NCBI RefSeq assembly: GCF_013402875.1
Contig: NZ_CP058579.1
Location: forward strand, 1,984,001 to 2,048,000
Direction of reading: 5' to 3'
Source of the DNA: Halorarum salinum
GTDB taxonomy: Archaea; Halobacteriota; Halobacteria; Halobacteriales; Haloferacaceae
Length of the DNA: 64,000 bases
Part shown: positions 7,799 to 17,352 of the stretch, piece after piece
Layout: every line of letters starts with the position of its first letter
Position numbering within the stretch: the stretch's first letter is position 1
Notes under the pieces: model-generated
Databases searched by the model: none
What the model saw: the letters and a program-made list of their open reading frames with translations, nothing else
Told to the model about the DNA's origin: nothing
Made by a program: the position numbers and the translations under genes

Positions 7799-9557
7799 AC
7801 TCGGGTTCATCGCCGGCATTCTTGTCCTCCTTCTGGGGCTGGGCGGTGCTGCTGAGGTCTCAGTCAACCAGACCACAACCGAGCTCGAACCCGGGACGAA
7901 CCAGACCCTCGGCCAGCTCACGGTCAGCAGCGAGACGAACGACACCGAGATCCTCGACACAACCCATAATTTCCCGTTCCCGGTCTGGCTCGTGAACCAG
8001 TCCCGGACCACCACCGCCGCGAACAACACGACGCACACCCAGCTGTCGGCCGACATCCTGGTACGGCCACCACACGATTTCGAACCAGGAAACCGTTCGA
8101 ACACGTTCTATCTCATACTACCAGCGGAAAGCCACCAGATCCAGTTCGACTACGCGATCCGCGAAATCCGGAACTGGTCTGTGACCCCGACTAACCTGAC
8201 GCAGAACGTCTCGGTCGGGTCCAACGGCCTGTTTGGAACGCTGGCGGTGCACCAGGACGGTAACGCCGATCAGACCATCACAACGAATGTGACCGGCAAC
8301 CTGAGTCCGTTCCTCCGGGTCGAACCATCGTTCAGTGTGCATCCGGACACCCCGCACGAAGCGAGGTTAACATTCCAGGTCCCGGAATCGACGCGGTTCG
8401 GAAACTATTCCGGACGCCTGCTGTTGACCAGTGGTGAGGACGAGACCCGTGTGAATCTTTCAGCGGTGTTCCTCGATCAGATCTCCCCAACGATCCAGAC
8501 AATGGAGCTGCCGGAATCGGTGATGGCGACCCAGCCGGCTCCATGGCTGCTGGAGATTTCTGACAATCTTGCGGTTGACCAGGTAACGGCCAACGTGTCA
8601 AAGGTCATCACGGTCACGGAAGGCAACGACACCGTCCGTACCAACACGTCCGTGACATCGGTCGAGTTCACCCACGAGGCGAACACCGACGAGTGGACCG
8701 CCGAGTTCACCGACACCGCCGACATCACCCAGTACTACGCAAACCTCTCGATCACGGATACAGCGGGCAACACCGTCCACCGCATGCACGCATTCACGGT
8801 TGCCGGGCTTTCCGCGGTGGATATTACACAGTCAAATTTCCAGTTCACCTCGATCCGGCACAAGGAGCAGGCAACGGACCAAATCCTGACGAACAGCGTT
8901 GACTCACCGTTCTCCCTGCAGTTGGACCGGTTCGAATACGCCGGCAATGCGTCCGTCCAGGTCGGCGTGCTGGCACCGGATGAATCAACCCCGGAATACT
9001 TCGATGCGACAGGGTCCAGCATCGAGTTCACGCAACCGGGCGAGTACCAGCTCGTTGTGGATTCACGCGAGGAGGAATCCGCGTCCGGGGTGTACCGGTT
9101 TGATGGTCGCCTCACAGTATCGGTCCCGGACCAGCACGAGAACGTCTCCGACATCGTGTTCGGCGGGCAGATCAACAGTGACGAGTACCCGGAACCACGG
9201 GAGCTGCGGATCGATGAGTTCGAGGGGTTCATCGGGTATGACAACGTCCTCGAGGAGTTCGAAGCCCGGTTCGGCCCGGTGGGTAGTGATGGGAGTCGGA
9301 CGTACACGTATTTCCTGGGCCGGGTGCCGGCGGAGAACTGCCGCGGGTTCGCGAACTGGGATGGCTGCCGGACGATCTCGTTAGGCGAGCTCGAACGGGA
9401 ACTGGACGCGGCGGATACTGCACAGACCCAGCGCGACCTGGCGGTTGGACTGGCTATTGTTGCGGTGCTGGCCGCAGTGGTGTTCACGTATTGCTATACA
9501 CAGATTGTGCGGCACCGCGGAGCGATCATGGCGTATCACCCGCGGAAACGCGAGTAA
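7773..9557 (+). CDS. Surface glycoprotein with C-terminal membrane anchor
   Basis: A 594-residue exported protein. A signal peptide is visible at residues 8-29 (LGFIAGILVLLLGLGG). A long extracellular region contains repeated strand patterns of Ig-like or NEW1-type beta sandwiches and many N-x-S/T sequons (NQTT, NQTL, NDTE, NQSR, NNTT), so heavy N-glycosylation is likely. One C-terminal helix (VGLAIVAVLAAVVFTYCY) is followed by a basic tail inside the cell. GTG 7773 overlaps the previous gene by 26 bp. It may be an adhesin or an exposed part of the transfer apparatus whose ATPases lie downstream. Confidence 0.75.
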   Translation: MIRLSLQHKLGFIAGILVLLLGLGGAAEVSVNQTTTELEPGTNQTLGQLTVSSETNDTEILDTTHNFPFPVWLVNQSRTTTAANNTTHTQLSADILVRPPHDFEPGNRSNTFYLILPAESHQIQFDYAIREIRNWSVTPTNLTQNVSVGSNGLFGTLAVHQDGNADQTITTNVTGNLSPFLRVEPSFSVHPDTPHEARLTFQVPESTRFGNYSGRLLLTSGEDETRVNLSAVFLDQISPTIQTMELPESVMATQPAPWLLEISDNLAVDQVTANVSKVITVTEGNDTVRTNTSVTSVEFTHEANTDEWTAEFTDTADITQYYANLSITDTAGNTVHRMHAFTVAGLSAVDITQSNFQFTSIRHKEQATDQILTNSVDSPFSLQLDRFEYAGNASVQVGVLAPDESTPEYFDATGSSIEFTQPGEYQLVVDSREEESASGVYRFDGRLTVSVPDQHENVSDIVFGGQINSDEYPEPRELRIDEFEGFIGYDNVLEEFEARFGPVGSDGSRTYTYFLGRVPAENCRGFANWDGCRTISLGELERELDAADTAQTQRDLAVGLAIVAVLAAVVFTYCYTQIVRHRGAIMAYHPRKRE

Positions 9558-9585
9558 CACAGAGTAGAGTAGGTGACAATGAAGA

Positions 9586-10098
9586 ATGGTATTCAGCAAC
9601 GATGAGAAAAAGGAGCGGATTCCCTTAGATGACCGGATCTGGGGGATCGAAGGCATGTATCACGGGAAACGCGAAGCGAAGGGGCATGACGGGGATGAAC
9701 CGGTGTACTATGTCCAGTACAAGCCGGACGTCGAGTTCAGTTCCTGGTTGAAGTACTGGCTGGCAGTCTTATGGCCGTTCTCGTCGATTGAGGACGGGCT
9801 GTGTGAGACGCCGGAGCCGATTCCGGAGTCGATGATTCAGGATCAGAAGACCCCGCCGACTGAGGCGGAGGGGGTCCCGAAGTTCAAGAAGGTCTTGTTG
9901 CGGGATAAGAACGGGAATCAGCCGTATCAGGCCCGGCTCGAAGAGGAGCTTGGGAAGGATCTGAAAGCGGTGTCCCAGCAGAAACATGAGAAGGAAGGTG
10001 ATCGTCGACGGCAGGCCGCCAAACGTCATAAGGAACGACGGCGGAACAGCGGTGAGTCGTCGGGGTCCGCGAGTACTGCAGGAGGCGAGTCGTGGTGA
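9586..10098 (+). CDS. Hypothetical protein, 170 aa, basic C-terminal tail
   Basis: The N-terminal half includes VYYVQYKP and an aromatic hydrophobic stretch (SSWLKYWLAVLWPF) that could dip into the membrane. The C-terminal half is very charged (EKEGDRRRQAAKRHKERRR) and ends in Ser/Gly. GGTGAC lies about 10 bp before ATG 9586. It overlaps the next gene by seven bases. I recognise no family. Position suggests a cytoplasmic-face component of the same machine. Confidence 0.55.
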   Translation: MVFSNDEKKERIPLDDRIWGIEGMYHGKREAKGHDGDEPVYYVQYKPDVEFSSWLKYWLAVLWPFSSIEDGLCETPEPIPESMIQDQKTPPTEAEGVPKFKKVLLRDKNGNQPYQARLEEELGKDLKAVSQQKHEKEGDRRRQAAKRHKERRRNSGESSGSASTAGGESW

Positions 10099-11099
10099 GC
10101 GCGAACTTGTCGTATGTGGAGGATGCGCGGTCAGAGCGGTTCGGGCAGGTGATTGCAGACCTGCGGAAGGAATCGGTGGATGATGAGTCGTATGCGGACT
10201 TTGTCTCCCGGGTCGATAGCATCACCGCGCAGGTCGATGAGATCATCGAGAGCGAGCAGGAGGACCGCCAGAAGCTGCTGCAGGAACGTGAGCAGATCTT
10301 GGAGCGTGAAGGCGAGGAAGAACTGGTGCGGCTCCGGGAGGATGGGCTTGCGCCGGCTGAGTTAGAACGGGTCGAAAGTGAGCTCAGGGAGGTTACGCGG
10401 AAGATCGAGGACTGGTTTGCGTACCGGTCGGACCTCCAGAAGGTGAAGGCTGGGAAGGTGAAGGCTGTCCTGGATGAGATGGATACGCTGGATATCCAGG
10501 CCCGGGTGTACGAGGAGTTGGATGACCGTGTGAAGGACCGTGTCGACGAGGTCGAGACCGACATGGATGACTTGGAGACTGACCTGCGAACGCAGTTCAC
10601 GGAGTTCAAGGCTGAGATGAAGCAGGAGCGCCGTGATTACCGTGAGGGGTTGCGTGAGGAACGTCGGCGTGACTGGGACTTGATCTCGGAGGTGCTGCAG
10701 AAGGCGATTCAGGCGCTTGACCGCGTTGGGCTGTCACCGTCCGGGATGCAGCAGCGGGTGGCGGACCATAGTGACCGGGAGTTACCGTTGGAGGCCCCGG
10801 CAGAGGGGTTGTCCACGGGCGAGGCGGAGGCTGATCCTGCAGTCTTGGGTGATGATGCGGACGAAGGTGACGCTGCGGATGCCGATGCTGAATCGAAGTA
10901 TCGGTTCAAGGATCGACCGAGTGAGGAGCGGTTGGCCGAGTTCAAACGGTTGGTCTCGGAGGAACCGGTCCAGGAGTTGACCAAGCAGGAGATCGTGGAG
11001 TTGACTGACCTGAGTTGGGGTGGATTGTACGATAAGGAGCGAGGAACCCTGGTGCGCGTGGAGCAAGAGTTCGATATCGAGTTCCCGGAACTCCACTGA
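10092..11099 (+). CDS. Coiled-coil protein with C-terminal helix-turn-helix-like end
   Basis: 335 residues. About 30-235 form a long coiled coil rich in Glu, Arg and Asp. An acidic linker (GDDADEGDAADADAES) follows, and the last 65 residues resemble a small helical DNA- or protein-binding domain (KQEIVELTDLSWGGLYDKE). No membrane segment is present. GTG 10092 overlaps the upstream stop. The 3' end forms a perfect hairpin at 11091-11108. The role is unknown; a scaffold or tether for the neighbouring membrane proteins would fit. Confidence 0.6.
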   Translation: MVSANLSYVEDARSERFGQVIADLRKESVDDESYADFVSRVDSITAQVDEIIESEQEDRQKLLQEREQILEREGEEELVRLREDGLAPAELERVESELREVTRKIEDWFAYRSDLQKVKAGKVKAVLDEMDTLDIQARVYEELDDRVKDRVDEVETDMDDLETDLRTQFTEFKAEMKQERRDYREGLREERRRDWDLISEVLQKAIQALDRVGLSPSGMQQRVADHSDRELPLEAPAEGLSTGEAEADPAVLGDDADEGDAADADAESKYRFKDRPSEERLAEFKRLVSEEPVQELTKQEIVELTDLSWGGLYDKERGTLVRVEQEFDIEFPELH

Positions 11100-11170
11100 C
11101 CAGTGGAGAAGTGTCTACGAAAGACACGCACACGGATACGATATATTCCCGAGTGAGCGGGATATACTGC
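11091..11170 (+). promoter_or_regulatory. Structured intergenic control region
   Basis: Three successive inverted repeats occupy 80 bp. CTCCACTG/CAGTGGAG (11091-11108) spans the stop codon. GTGTCT/AGACAC (11111-11127) forms a second stem. TATATTCCCG with CGGGATATA (about 11142-11167) overlaps a TATA-like sequence. The first two could terminate or attenuate the upstream transcript. The third looks like an operator over an internal promoter for the ATPase half of the operon. Confidence 0.5.
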
Positions 11171-11208
11171 CATGCGAATTTCGTCGCGTGAGACGGAGGT
11201 GAGACTAG

Positions 11209-11559
11209 ATGGATTACAGTGTGAGAATCAGACGACCAGCAACAGCGAACGCCCGCCAGTACGGGTTCGAATACGTTCATTACACCCTCGCATACCTGCG
11301 CGACCTCCCCGACCTCCGTGGCGAAGACACGGACCGGATCCGTGAGGTCATCCAAGACCATCTCGTCGACGGACTCTCCCTTCGCGACGATGTTGATCTC
11401 GAGACCACAGAACACGTCGTGGTCATCCCCAACCCGAGCATCGGCGTCAAACACCGGAAAAACACGAAAGCGATCTACAACGACGAACTGGCGATCCCGG
11501 ACACAGTCATTGACGCCCACGAACAGGACTCACAGCGGAGGGGAGCACCATCGCAGTAG
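11209..11559 (+). CDS. Hypothetical protein, 116 aa
   Basis: A soluble mixed protein. A strong Shine-Dalgarno (GGAGGTGA) lies just upstream of ATG 11209. The sequence has a helix with Tyr and Leu (YVHYTLAYLRDLPDL), an acidic middle and a strand-rich C-terminal part (EHVVVIPNPSIGVKH). I recognise no family. It opens the second half of the operon. Confidence 0.55.
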   Translation: MDYSVRIRRPATANARQYGFEYVHYTLAYLRDLPDLRGEDTDRIREVIQDHLVDGLSLRDDVDLETTEHVVVIPNPSIGVKHRKNTKAIYNDELAIPDTVIDAHEQDSQRRGAPSQ

Positions 11560-11585
11560 ACCAGTCACTGCTTCGGCTGTACACG

Positions 11586-11738
11586 ATGATCGCCGGGTTC
11601 ATCCCACTCTTGGTCGGGGCAGCCTTCTTCCGGATCCGGTCTGACGGCCTCGGGTTCACCGTCGGCTACATCACCGGGCTGTTACTCGTGGTGGCCGGTG
11701 CCCCGCTCCTGATCGGATTGGTCGCGACCTTCGGGTGA
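11586..11738 (+). CDS. Tiny two-helix membrane protein, 50 aa
   Basis: ATG 11586 begins a frame with two hydrophobic segments (IAGFIPLLVGAAFF and ITGLLLVVAGAPLLIGLVATF) split by a short basic loop. The frame is open further upstream (from about 11540), but no standard start is found there. It ends directly against the ATG of the next gene at 11739, as expected for an operon member. Confidence 0.55.
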   Translation: MIAGFIPLLVGAAFFRIRSDGLGFTVGYITGLLLVVAGAPLLIGLVATFG

Positions 11739-12470
11739 ATGCCTCGTATGGATGATACGCTGAAACTCATCGGTGCCGCCACCGGCGTGATCGGGCTTGG
11801 CCTGCTCAGTGCCTACTATACCGGGACGTGGGAGGACGAGCTGGTGCTGTATCTTGGGCTGCTGGTGTTGGCCGGTGGCCTGCTCTACATCGTTGTGAAA
11901 CGTGGGTACCTGGAGTCGGTGACGGAGAAGCTGGAAGCGGCGGACTCGTTGACACCGGGATTCGGGACGGTGAAAGACCTCGATGTCCTGTGGGCTGACT
12001 TGCAGGCGTGGGAAGCAGAAGATCCGCGGAACACCGAGTTGGTGTGGAACCACCAACTGACCGATACCTCGATGATTGCGGTCCCCGCTGAGAACCCGGA
12101 ATTCTTCCTGTACTCGATTATGACGCCGACAAAGACGGAGGGTGAAGACCTCCATATCGTGGTAGAGACCACGACCGGGTCCATCCTGCATCACGTCTCG
12201 AACGATGAGGACTACGAGTATGAGAAGAACCGGCCGTTCGACTCCGTGCCGTTCGTCCAGGAGTTCCGTCTGGCGATGATGCTGAACGTGATGGAGCGGA
12301 AGGAAGTGAAAAACTGGTTTAAGAAGGCGTCGCTCGGCCAACTGCCCGGTGGCTACCGGCCAACACCGATGGACCGTGAGACAGAACAGGCGATGACTGA
12401 CGCGACGAACGGACAGTGGCACGCCGAGCATCCTGACGAGGGAGTCGGTGAGGCGGACCGAGATGAGTGA
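11739..12470 (+). CDS. Membrane-anchored protein, 243 aa
   Basis: Two N-terminal membrane helices (LIGAATGVIGLGLLSAYY and LVLYLGLLVLAGGLLYIVV) hold a soluble domain of about 180 residues, probably cytoplasmic. That domain mixes helices and strands (EFFLYSIMTPT, DLHIVVETTTGSILHHV) and ends in an acidic tail. It overlaps the ATPase gene by eight bases. It could be the membrane partner of that ATPase, a VirB6/VirB3-like role by position only. Confidence 0.6.
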   Translation: MPRMDDTLKLIGAATGVIGLGLLSAYYTGTWEDELVLYLGLLVLAGGLLYIVVKRGYLESVTEKLEAADSLTPGFGTVKDLDVLWADLQAWEAEDPRNTELVWNHQLTDTSMIAVPAENPEFFLYSIMTPTKTEGEDLHIVVETTTGSILHHVSNDEDYEYEKNRPFDSVPFVQEFRLAMMLNVMERKEVKNWFKKASLGQLPGGYRPTPMDRETEQAMTDATNGQWHAEHPDEGVGEADRDE

Positions 12471-13986
12471 CCACGTGGAGACTGACGACGCTGGGTTAAG
12501 CCGCGTTGTGCAGTCATCGTTCGACAGTAGCCCGAACCCGGCGTTCCGGCGGATGACGAAGAAGCCGGAGATTGAAGCGACCTACGACCCGGACCGGATT
12601 TTCATCGGGTGGAGTCTCGGAGGGAAAACACTCTTCGAGCAACTGGTTGACCGGTACAAGACCCGGTTGAAACGGCAGGGTATCACCGATTATCGAAGCC
12701 TGCGGAATGATGCGATTCTGTACGCGCTCGAGGAGTTCCCCGACCATCTTGGCAACGAGAAGTGGGTAGAACCCGTGTTCATGGACCGGGCCAGTGCGGA
12801 CGTGCTCTTGATGGGTGGACAGCGAGGCTCCGGCAAATCGTTCAACATCCGGGCGATGAGCAACCGCAGCGCAGAAGCCGGGGTCACCAACATCCTCCTA
12901 GATCCGAAGCACGAGTACTACACGAACCCGATGTACCGTGGGATTCAATCGGACCTGGCGTATCTGCGGGACGGTGAATCCCCGACCCCGATTCAGACGG
13001 TCGTGCTGATGCCGTATTTTGTGTACAAAGCCCGGCAGGACAAGGGGCTGCCCCAAAGCGGCTATGATTACGTGAACGTCTTCCAGTTCTCGTTCGACGA
13101 TCTGACCGCGGACGAGATCCACTTCATCCTCACGAACCTCGATGACCACCGGGATTACCAGGTGCTGGCCTCCGAGGTGTCCTACCGCGTCAAAGACCGG
13201 AACTATCGCGTTGAGAGCTGGGATGACGTCTTCGCTATCGCATGGGAGTTGGATGAAGAGGGTGCGTTCAACTGGGACAACGGCCAGCGCGTCCGCCAAT
13301 TGAAGAACACGGTGCGGACCACGTACCAGAACTACGAGTTCCTCGGGAAGAACCGGCCGATCGAGCGGCGGGAACCGGGGGAAGACGGCATCACCTACCG
13401 CAATCTCGCTGAGTGCCTGCAGAAGTACAACACAGTCGTGCTCTCGCTGCAGGACGGGGATGCGCTTCCCTCCAGTCTCAAGATGAAAGAACTGTACGTC
13501 GCCATCCTGATCAAGAAGGTTCGAAACCTCCGGCAGCGAAACGTGGTACCCGGCCCCATCTCCTGGCGGTTCGACGAGGCACACAAAATCGTCCCACAGC
13601 AGTACACTGTACGAGAGTATCCCTCGAAAAAGCAGGCGCGGCAGATGATCAAGGAGGACCGCTCGCTCGGGTTCCGGATCGACCTTGCAACCCAAACACC
13701 GAACGATCTGGATATGGACAACTTCCTCGACCAGCTGCGGCACGTGTTCATCCCGCAGAATATGTCGGATACGTCTCGCACGTCTGGTGAACCTAGTCCT
13801 CGGAAGATCATGCTGAGCTTGGGCCGGGTGTATGAGTCCGCGGACCGCCAGCGGGGGAAGTGGGATGCGATCTTCGATGCGATGGCAGAGGTATTCGAAT
13901 ACTCGTGGCTGTACATCGATAAGAAACGAGACTACTGGACCGTGTTACGGCCGGCCTCGCCGTTGGCAAACCATCTGCAGGAATAA
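12463..13986 (+). CDS. HerA/VirB4-like ATPase
   Basis: 507 residues from ATG 12463. The P-loop ATPase has Walker A GGQRGSGKS (about 123-131) and a Walker B-like strand ending WRFDEAHK (about 367-374). Further downstream is a Gln-rich sensor region (DLATQTPND). These features and the FtsK/HerA-type spacing place it with archaeal transfer or packaging ATPases of the VirB4/TraG group. It should power DNA or protein movement across the membrane with the neighbouring membrane proteins. It differs from the second ATPase at 15118, and two different ATPases are usual for conjugation systems. Viral packaging remains an alternative. Confidence 0.75.
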   Translation: MSDHVETDDAGLSRVVQSSFDSSPNPAFRRMTKKPEIEATYDPDRIFIGWSLGGKTLFEQLVDRYKTRLKRQGITDYRSLRNDAILYALEEFPDHLGNEKWVEPVFMDRASADVLLMGGQRGSGKSFNIRAMSNRSAEAGVTNILLDPKHEYYTNPMYRGIQSDLAYLRDGESPTPIQTVVLMPYFVYKARQDKGLPQSGYDYVNVFQFSFDDLTADEIHFILTNLDDHRDYQVLASEVSYRVKDRNYRVESWDDVFAIAWELDEEGAFNWDNGQRVRQLKNTVRTTYQNYEFLGKNRPIERREPGEDGITYRNLAECLQKYNTVVLSLQDGDALPSSLKMKELYVAILIKKVRNLRQRNVVPGPISWRFDEAHKIVPQQYTVREYPSKKQARQMIKEDRSLGFRIDLATQTPNDLDMDNFLDQLRHVFIPQNMSDTSRTSGEPSPRKIMLSLGRVYESADRQRGKWDAIFDAMAEVFEYSWLYIDKKRDYWTVLRPASPLANHLQE

Positions 13987-14106
13987 CGGTCGGTACCGAT
14001 TCGGTCACCCGGCCACAGCCCGGTTCCAGCCTGCTCCGCCCGTGGAATTCCATTCTCAGTTTTAAACACTCGCTGCCCCACACACCGCCTATTCAACACC
14101 CGATAG

Positions 14107-15118
14107 GTGATCCCCGATTCCACGCGACCTCTATACGTTCGGCAGTTTAGACGACCTCTACGAAACCGCAGACACCCTCCCTGACGCGGAGAAAACCGGG
14201 CAGATCCTCGCCGTCGACGACGACCGCGAGGACTCCCAGTCACTGGGCTGGCGCTCACCCATCTACCTAGAGGACCAGGCCGTCGGTGATGTCTCCGCGA
14301 GCGATGACTACTACCATGTCATCCAGTACGGTGACATCCTCGAGGCGGTCGGCACCGCCCTCGAACGCCACACGGATACGGTCTCTCCCCGCGGGTACGT
14401 CCGGCTCTCAGAGTCCGGCCACCGCATGACCGGGTACATCGACTTCGACGGGTTAGACGCCGAACCACAACAGGGAGATGTCATCGACCTCGGGGTCCAG
14501 GTCCAAGCCGGTCACACCGGGTTCCACGGCGTCAACTACGATATCGGTGCGGAACGCCAGATCTGCAGCAACGGGATGACCGCGTTCATCTCCGACCTGC
14601 ATTTCGACCAGACCCACAGCGAACCCTTACAATACGGGTTGGCCCAGCACGCGGTTGACTCCGTTATCGACGGGGTGGACACGGTCGAACACCGGTTGCA
14701 GGATGCGGCCGGCCGCGAGTTCGTGAACCGGGATGAAGCCATCCTCGTCCTGTTTGATACCGGGCTGGACGCGTTCTTCGATGAGCCGTACGACGTGTTC
14801 ACCGATGCGCTGGACGCCGAACTTACCGACACCGAGACTGCACCATCCTTGTATGAGACGTACAATGCGGCGACGCGGGCGGTGACCCATGGCGGTGACT
14901 TGACCGGTACCGATCGGGATCGAGCACTTGGGCAGGCCGCGACCTTGCTGGACCGGCGTGGGGACCTCCCGGAGACAGCCCTGCTCGGGCAGACCGCGGT
15001 TGAACGTCGTATCGACACCTACGCCGGTGACGGGGACGAGGTGGAGCCGTACTGGTCCGGTGAAGCGGAAACCCTGCAGGACTTGGTGGCCGCCCACGGC
15101 ACCGACTCGGCGATGTGA
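14107..15118 (+). CDS. DUF932-like protein with disrupted or non-standard start
   Basis: The frame ending at 15118 is open from 14111 and encodes about 335 residues. Sequence well before the first ATG (14426) is clearly protein-like (DLYTFGSLDDLYETADTLPD; YYHVIQYGDILEAVGTALER). The part RQICSNGM after a beta-rich stretch matches the DUF932 family of plasmid and phage proteins. No ATG, GTG or TTG is in frame upstream of 14426. GTG 14107 lies in another frame and would join it if the CCCC at 14112-14115 were CCC. So this is a frameshifted gene, a sequence error, or a rare ATT start at 14117. Function is unknown; it lies between the two ATPases. Confidence 0.65.
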
Positions 15119-17232
15119 TGGATGCGGACCGCCTCCTCCGGTTGCTGGACCGGGCTGACCTCGCGGACAATCAACGGATGCAGGAGCTGGTGCGGATCGT
15201 CTCCCAGACCGGTGGGACGCGGACCGCCGAGTACGCCGAACAGCTCATCACGCACCGTGTCAGTCAGCAACTACAGTACCCGTTTTCGGTAGACAGTTAC
15301 CCGTTAGCCACGGTCCCCGGCCCGGAACAACTGTATCTAGGAAACGTGATCGGGACCGCCCGCCAGTTCACGCTGGAAGAACAGGTGCTGCGGCGGCACG
15401 TCGAAATCGCTGGCGCCACCGGCACCGGGAAAACCACACTCCTCTACCAACTCCTCACCGGGACCAACGCACCATTCTGGGCCTTCGACCGGAAACAAGA
15501 TTATCGCCAACTCCTCCACGTCCAGCCCGATGTCTTGGTGCTGCCTTGGGAACGGCTCGGGCTGAATCCCTTAATCCCGCCGCCCGGCGTCTCCCTGCGC
15601 TTATGGACCTGGGTGTTCGCAGAACTGTTCGGTCACGTCCACGCGTTACTGTCCGCTTCAAAGAACCGGCTCAAGTACGATTTAGCCACGGTGTATCGTG
15701 ACCATGGCTTCGAGCTTCACCCGCGCCGGTACAGCGAGGATCTGATCCGGGAGGTAGTGGCGGGGACCCGGTCGATGCCGCCGGACCCGCGGCCCGATCC
15801 GGCGAATGTGACGTATCCTACCATGGTTGAGTTGCAACAGCAGGTCGAGGACGGGGGTGACGGCTCCTACAAGGACCGGCAGTACGGGGCAACGGTTGCG
15901 AACCGGATGCGGGATGTGACGGACGTTGCCGGGCCTCTGTTCACCGCTGACCGGAACCCGCCGCTGGAGCAGTTGATGACCCAGAAGGTGGTCTGGGAGT
16001 TCGGGCAGCTCGGTGCGGATATTCAGAACTTTCTCATGGAGTATTTGCTGGTCTACGTCTACACCTACCGGTTGGCGAACGATCTGCGTGATGAGGATGC
16101 GCCGCTGCTCATGTTTGTGATTGATGAGGCGAAACGATTGTTCTCCCGGCACAAGGAGCAGCAGGCCGCGGCCGGTGAGCCTCTGGCGAATGACCTCTTG
16201 GAGAAGGTGCGCGGGTTCAACATGGCTTTGCTGATCGCGTCGCAGGAACCACGGAAATTGACTGAGACGGTGCGGGCGAACACGTATACGAAAATCCTGT
16301 TCCGACTGGAGAGCGGTGATGAGCGCCAGGTTATGGCGAACGCGATGGGACTGTCGAAGCCTCAGCGAGTATTTGCGGAATCTACCCTGGACGTGGGGAA
16401 TGCGTTGGTCTCGGTCGGGCCGAATGAGGCAGTGCCAGTTGCGTTTACGAATGTGGACACCAGCGAACCCGTCCAGTACGAGGAACTCGTTGCCTCCCAA
16501 TATGCCCAATGGGATGCCGTGTCGGGTGACCCCGCTTCTGATACATCTAGCTCTACTGTACTTGGCGGTGCTGAACAGACCGAACCCACCGATACAGTGT
16601 CTGTGGCGGACGAACACGCCGAGAAACCCGTCACCGAGTCACCTACTCAGCTATCCGATGAGGCGGCGGTTCTCTTGCAGGATGTGGTTGAGCATGAGTT
16701 CCGCCCGGTCACGGAGCGGTATCCGCGGGTTGGTGGGAAGAAAGCAGGGATCTCGGCGAAACAGGAGTTGCGCGACAACGGGTTCATCCGCGAGAAGTTT
16801 GTGACGTTGCAGACTGGTCGCATGAAGTTGTTAGAATTGACGGATGCTGGTCGGACCTATTTGATGGAGCAGGGTACTGAGGTGTCGCGTGTTGGTCGTG
16901 GCGGTGTTGTCCATCGGTTTTGGCAGTACCGGGTGAAGCACCTGCTTGAGGAGCAGGGGTGGACGGCGACGCGTGAAAAGGCGGATGCCGATGTGCTGGC
17001 GGAAACCGGTGACCGGGTCGTTGCTGTTGAGGTCGCGTTGCGTGATCGAGCTCGGGAAGTTGAGCACGTTCGGGATCGCTTAGCGGCTGGTGCGGATGCG
17101 GTGATTGTGTTAGGGAAGACACGGGCGATCTGTGAAGGATTGAAGCAGAAACTCGATGAAGAGGGTTTGTTGAGGCCGAGCGTTGTGATTGAGGTCGTCC
17201 GGGCGTTTGAAGGGGTTCAGGCGGTCGAATAG
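15118..17232 (+). CDS. HerA/VirD4-like ATPase with C-terminal nuclease-like domain
   Basis: 704 residues from ATG 15118 (GTG 15115 possible). The ATPase part has Walker A GATGTGKTT (about 100-108) and Walker B LLMFVIDEAKR (about 333-343), then a motif-III-like SQEPRK, typical of conjugative coupling or HerA ATPases. An acidic Thr/Ser linker (about 465-510) leads to a winged-helix-like segment. The last 120 residues read VHRFWQYRVKHLLEEQGW ... ADADVLAET ... VVAVEVAL, a PD-(D/E)xK-like pattern with possible catalytic Asp and Glu. It could couple DNA to the transfer channel or process it. Confidence 0.75.
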   Translation: MDADRLLRLLDRADLADNQRMQELVRIVSQTGGTRTAEYAEQLITHRVSQQLQYPFSVDSYPLATVPGPEQLYLGNVIGTARQFTLEEQVLRRHVEIAGATGTGKTTLLYQLLTGTNAPFWAFDRKQDYRQLLHVQPDVLVLPWERLGLNPLIPPPGVSLRLWTWVFAELFGHVHALLSASKNRLKYDLATVYRDHGFELHPRRYSEDLIREVVAGTRSMPPDPRPDPANVTYPTMVELQQQVEDGGDGSYKDRQYGATVANRMRDVTDVAGPLFTADRNPPLEQLMTQKVVWEFGQLGADIQNFLMEYLLVYVYTYRLANDLRDEDAPLLMFVIDEAKRLFSRHKEQQAAAGEPLANDLLEKVRGFNMALLIASQEPRKLTETVRANTYTKILFRLESGDERQVMANAMGLSKPQRVFAESTLDVGNALVSVGPNEAVPVAFTNVDTSEPVQYEELVASQYAQWDAVSGDPASDTSSSTVLGGAEQTEPTDTVSVADEHAEKPVTESPTQLSDEAAVLLQDVVEHEFRPVTERYPRVGGKKAGISAKQELRDNGFIREKFVTLQTGRMKLLELTDAGRTYLMEQGTEVSRVGRGGVVHRFWQYRVKHLLEEQGWTATREKADADVLAETGDRVVAVEVALRDRAREVEHVRDRLAAGADAVIVLGKTRAICEGLKQKLDEEGLLRPSVVIEVVRAFEGVQAVE

Positions 17233-17352
17233 TGGTGTTTGCGGACCGTTCAAACCCGCCGAATTAGTGGGTACTGGAAGGAGAGATTCAGACAGGTTCT
17301 GTCAAAATATTCTTTAATTGGCGAGGGTATCGGTCACTGGGCTCGCCGTTAT

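Noticed and set aside
12463-17232. A viral packaging module (terminase)
   Set aside because: The ATPases lack a terminase nuclease arrangement, and no portal, protease or major capsid pattern is visible nearby; a transfer apparatus fits better.
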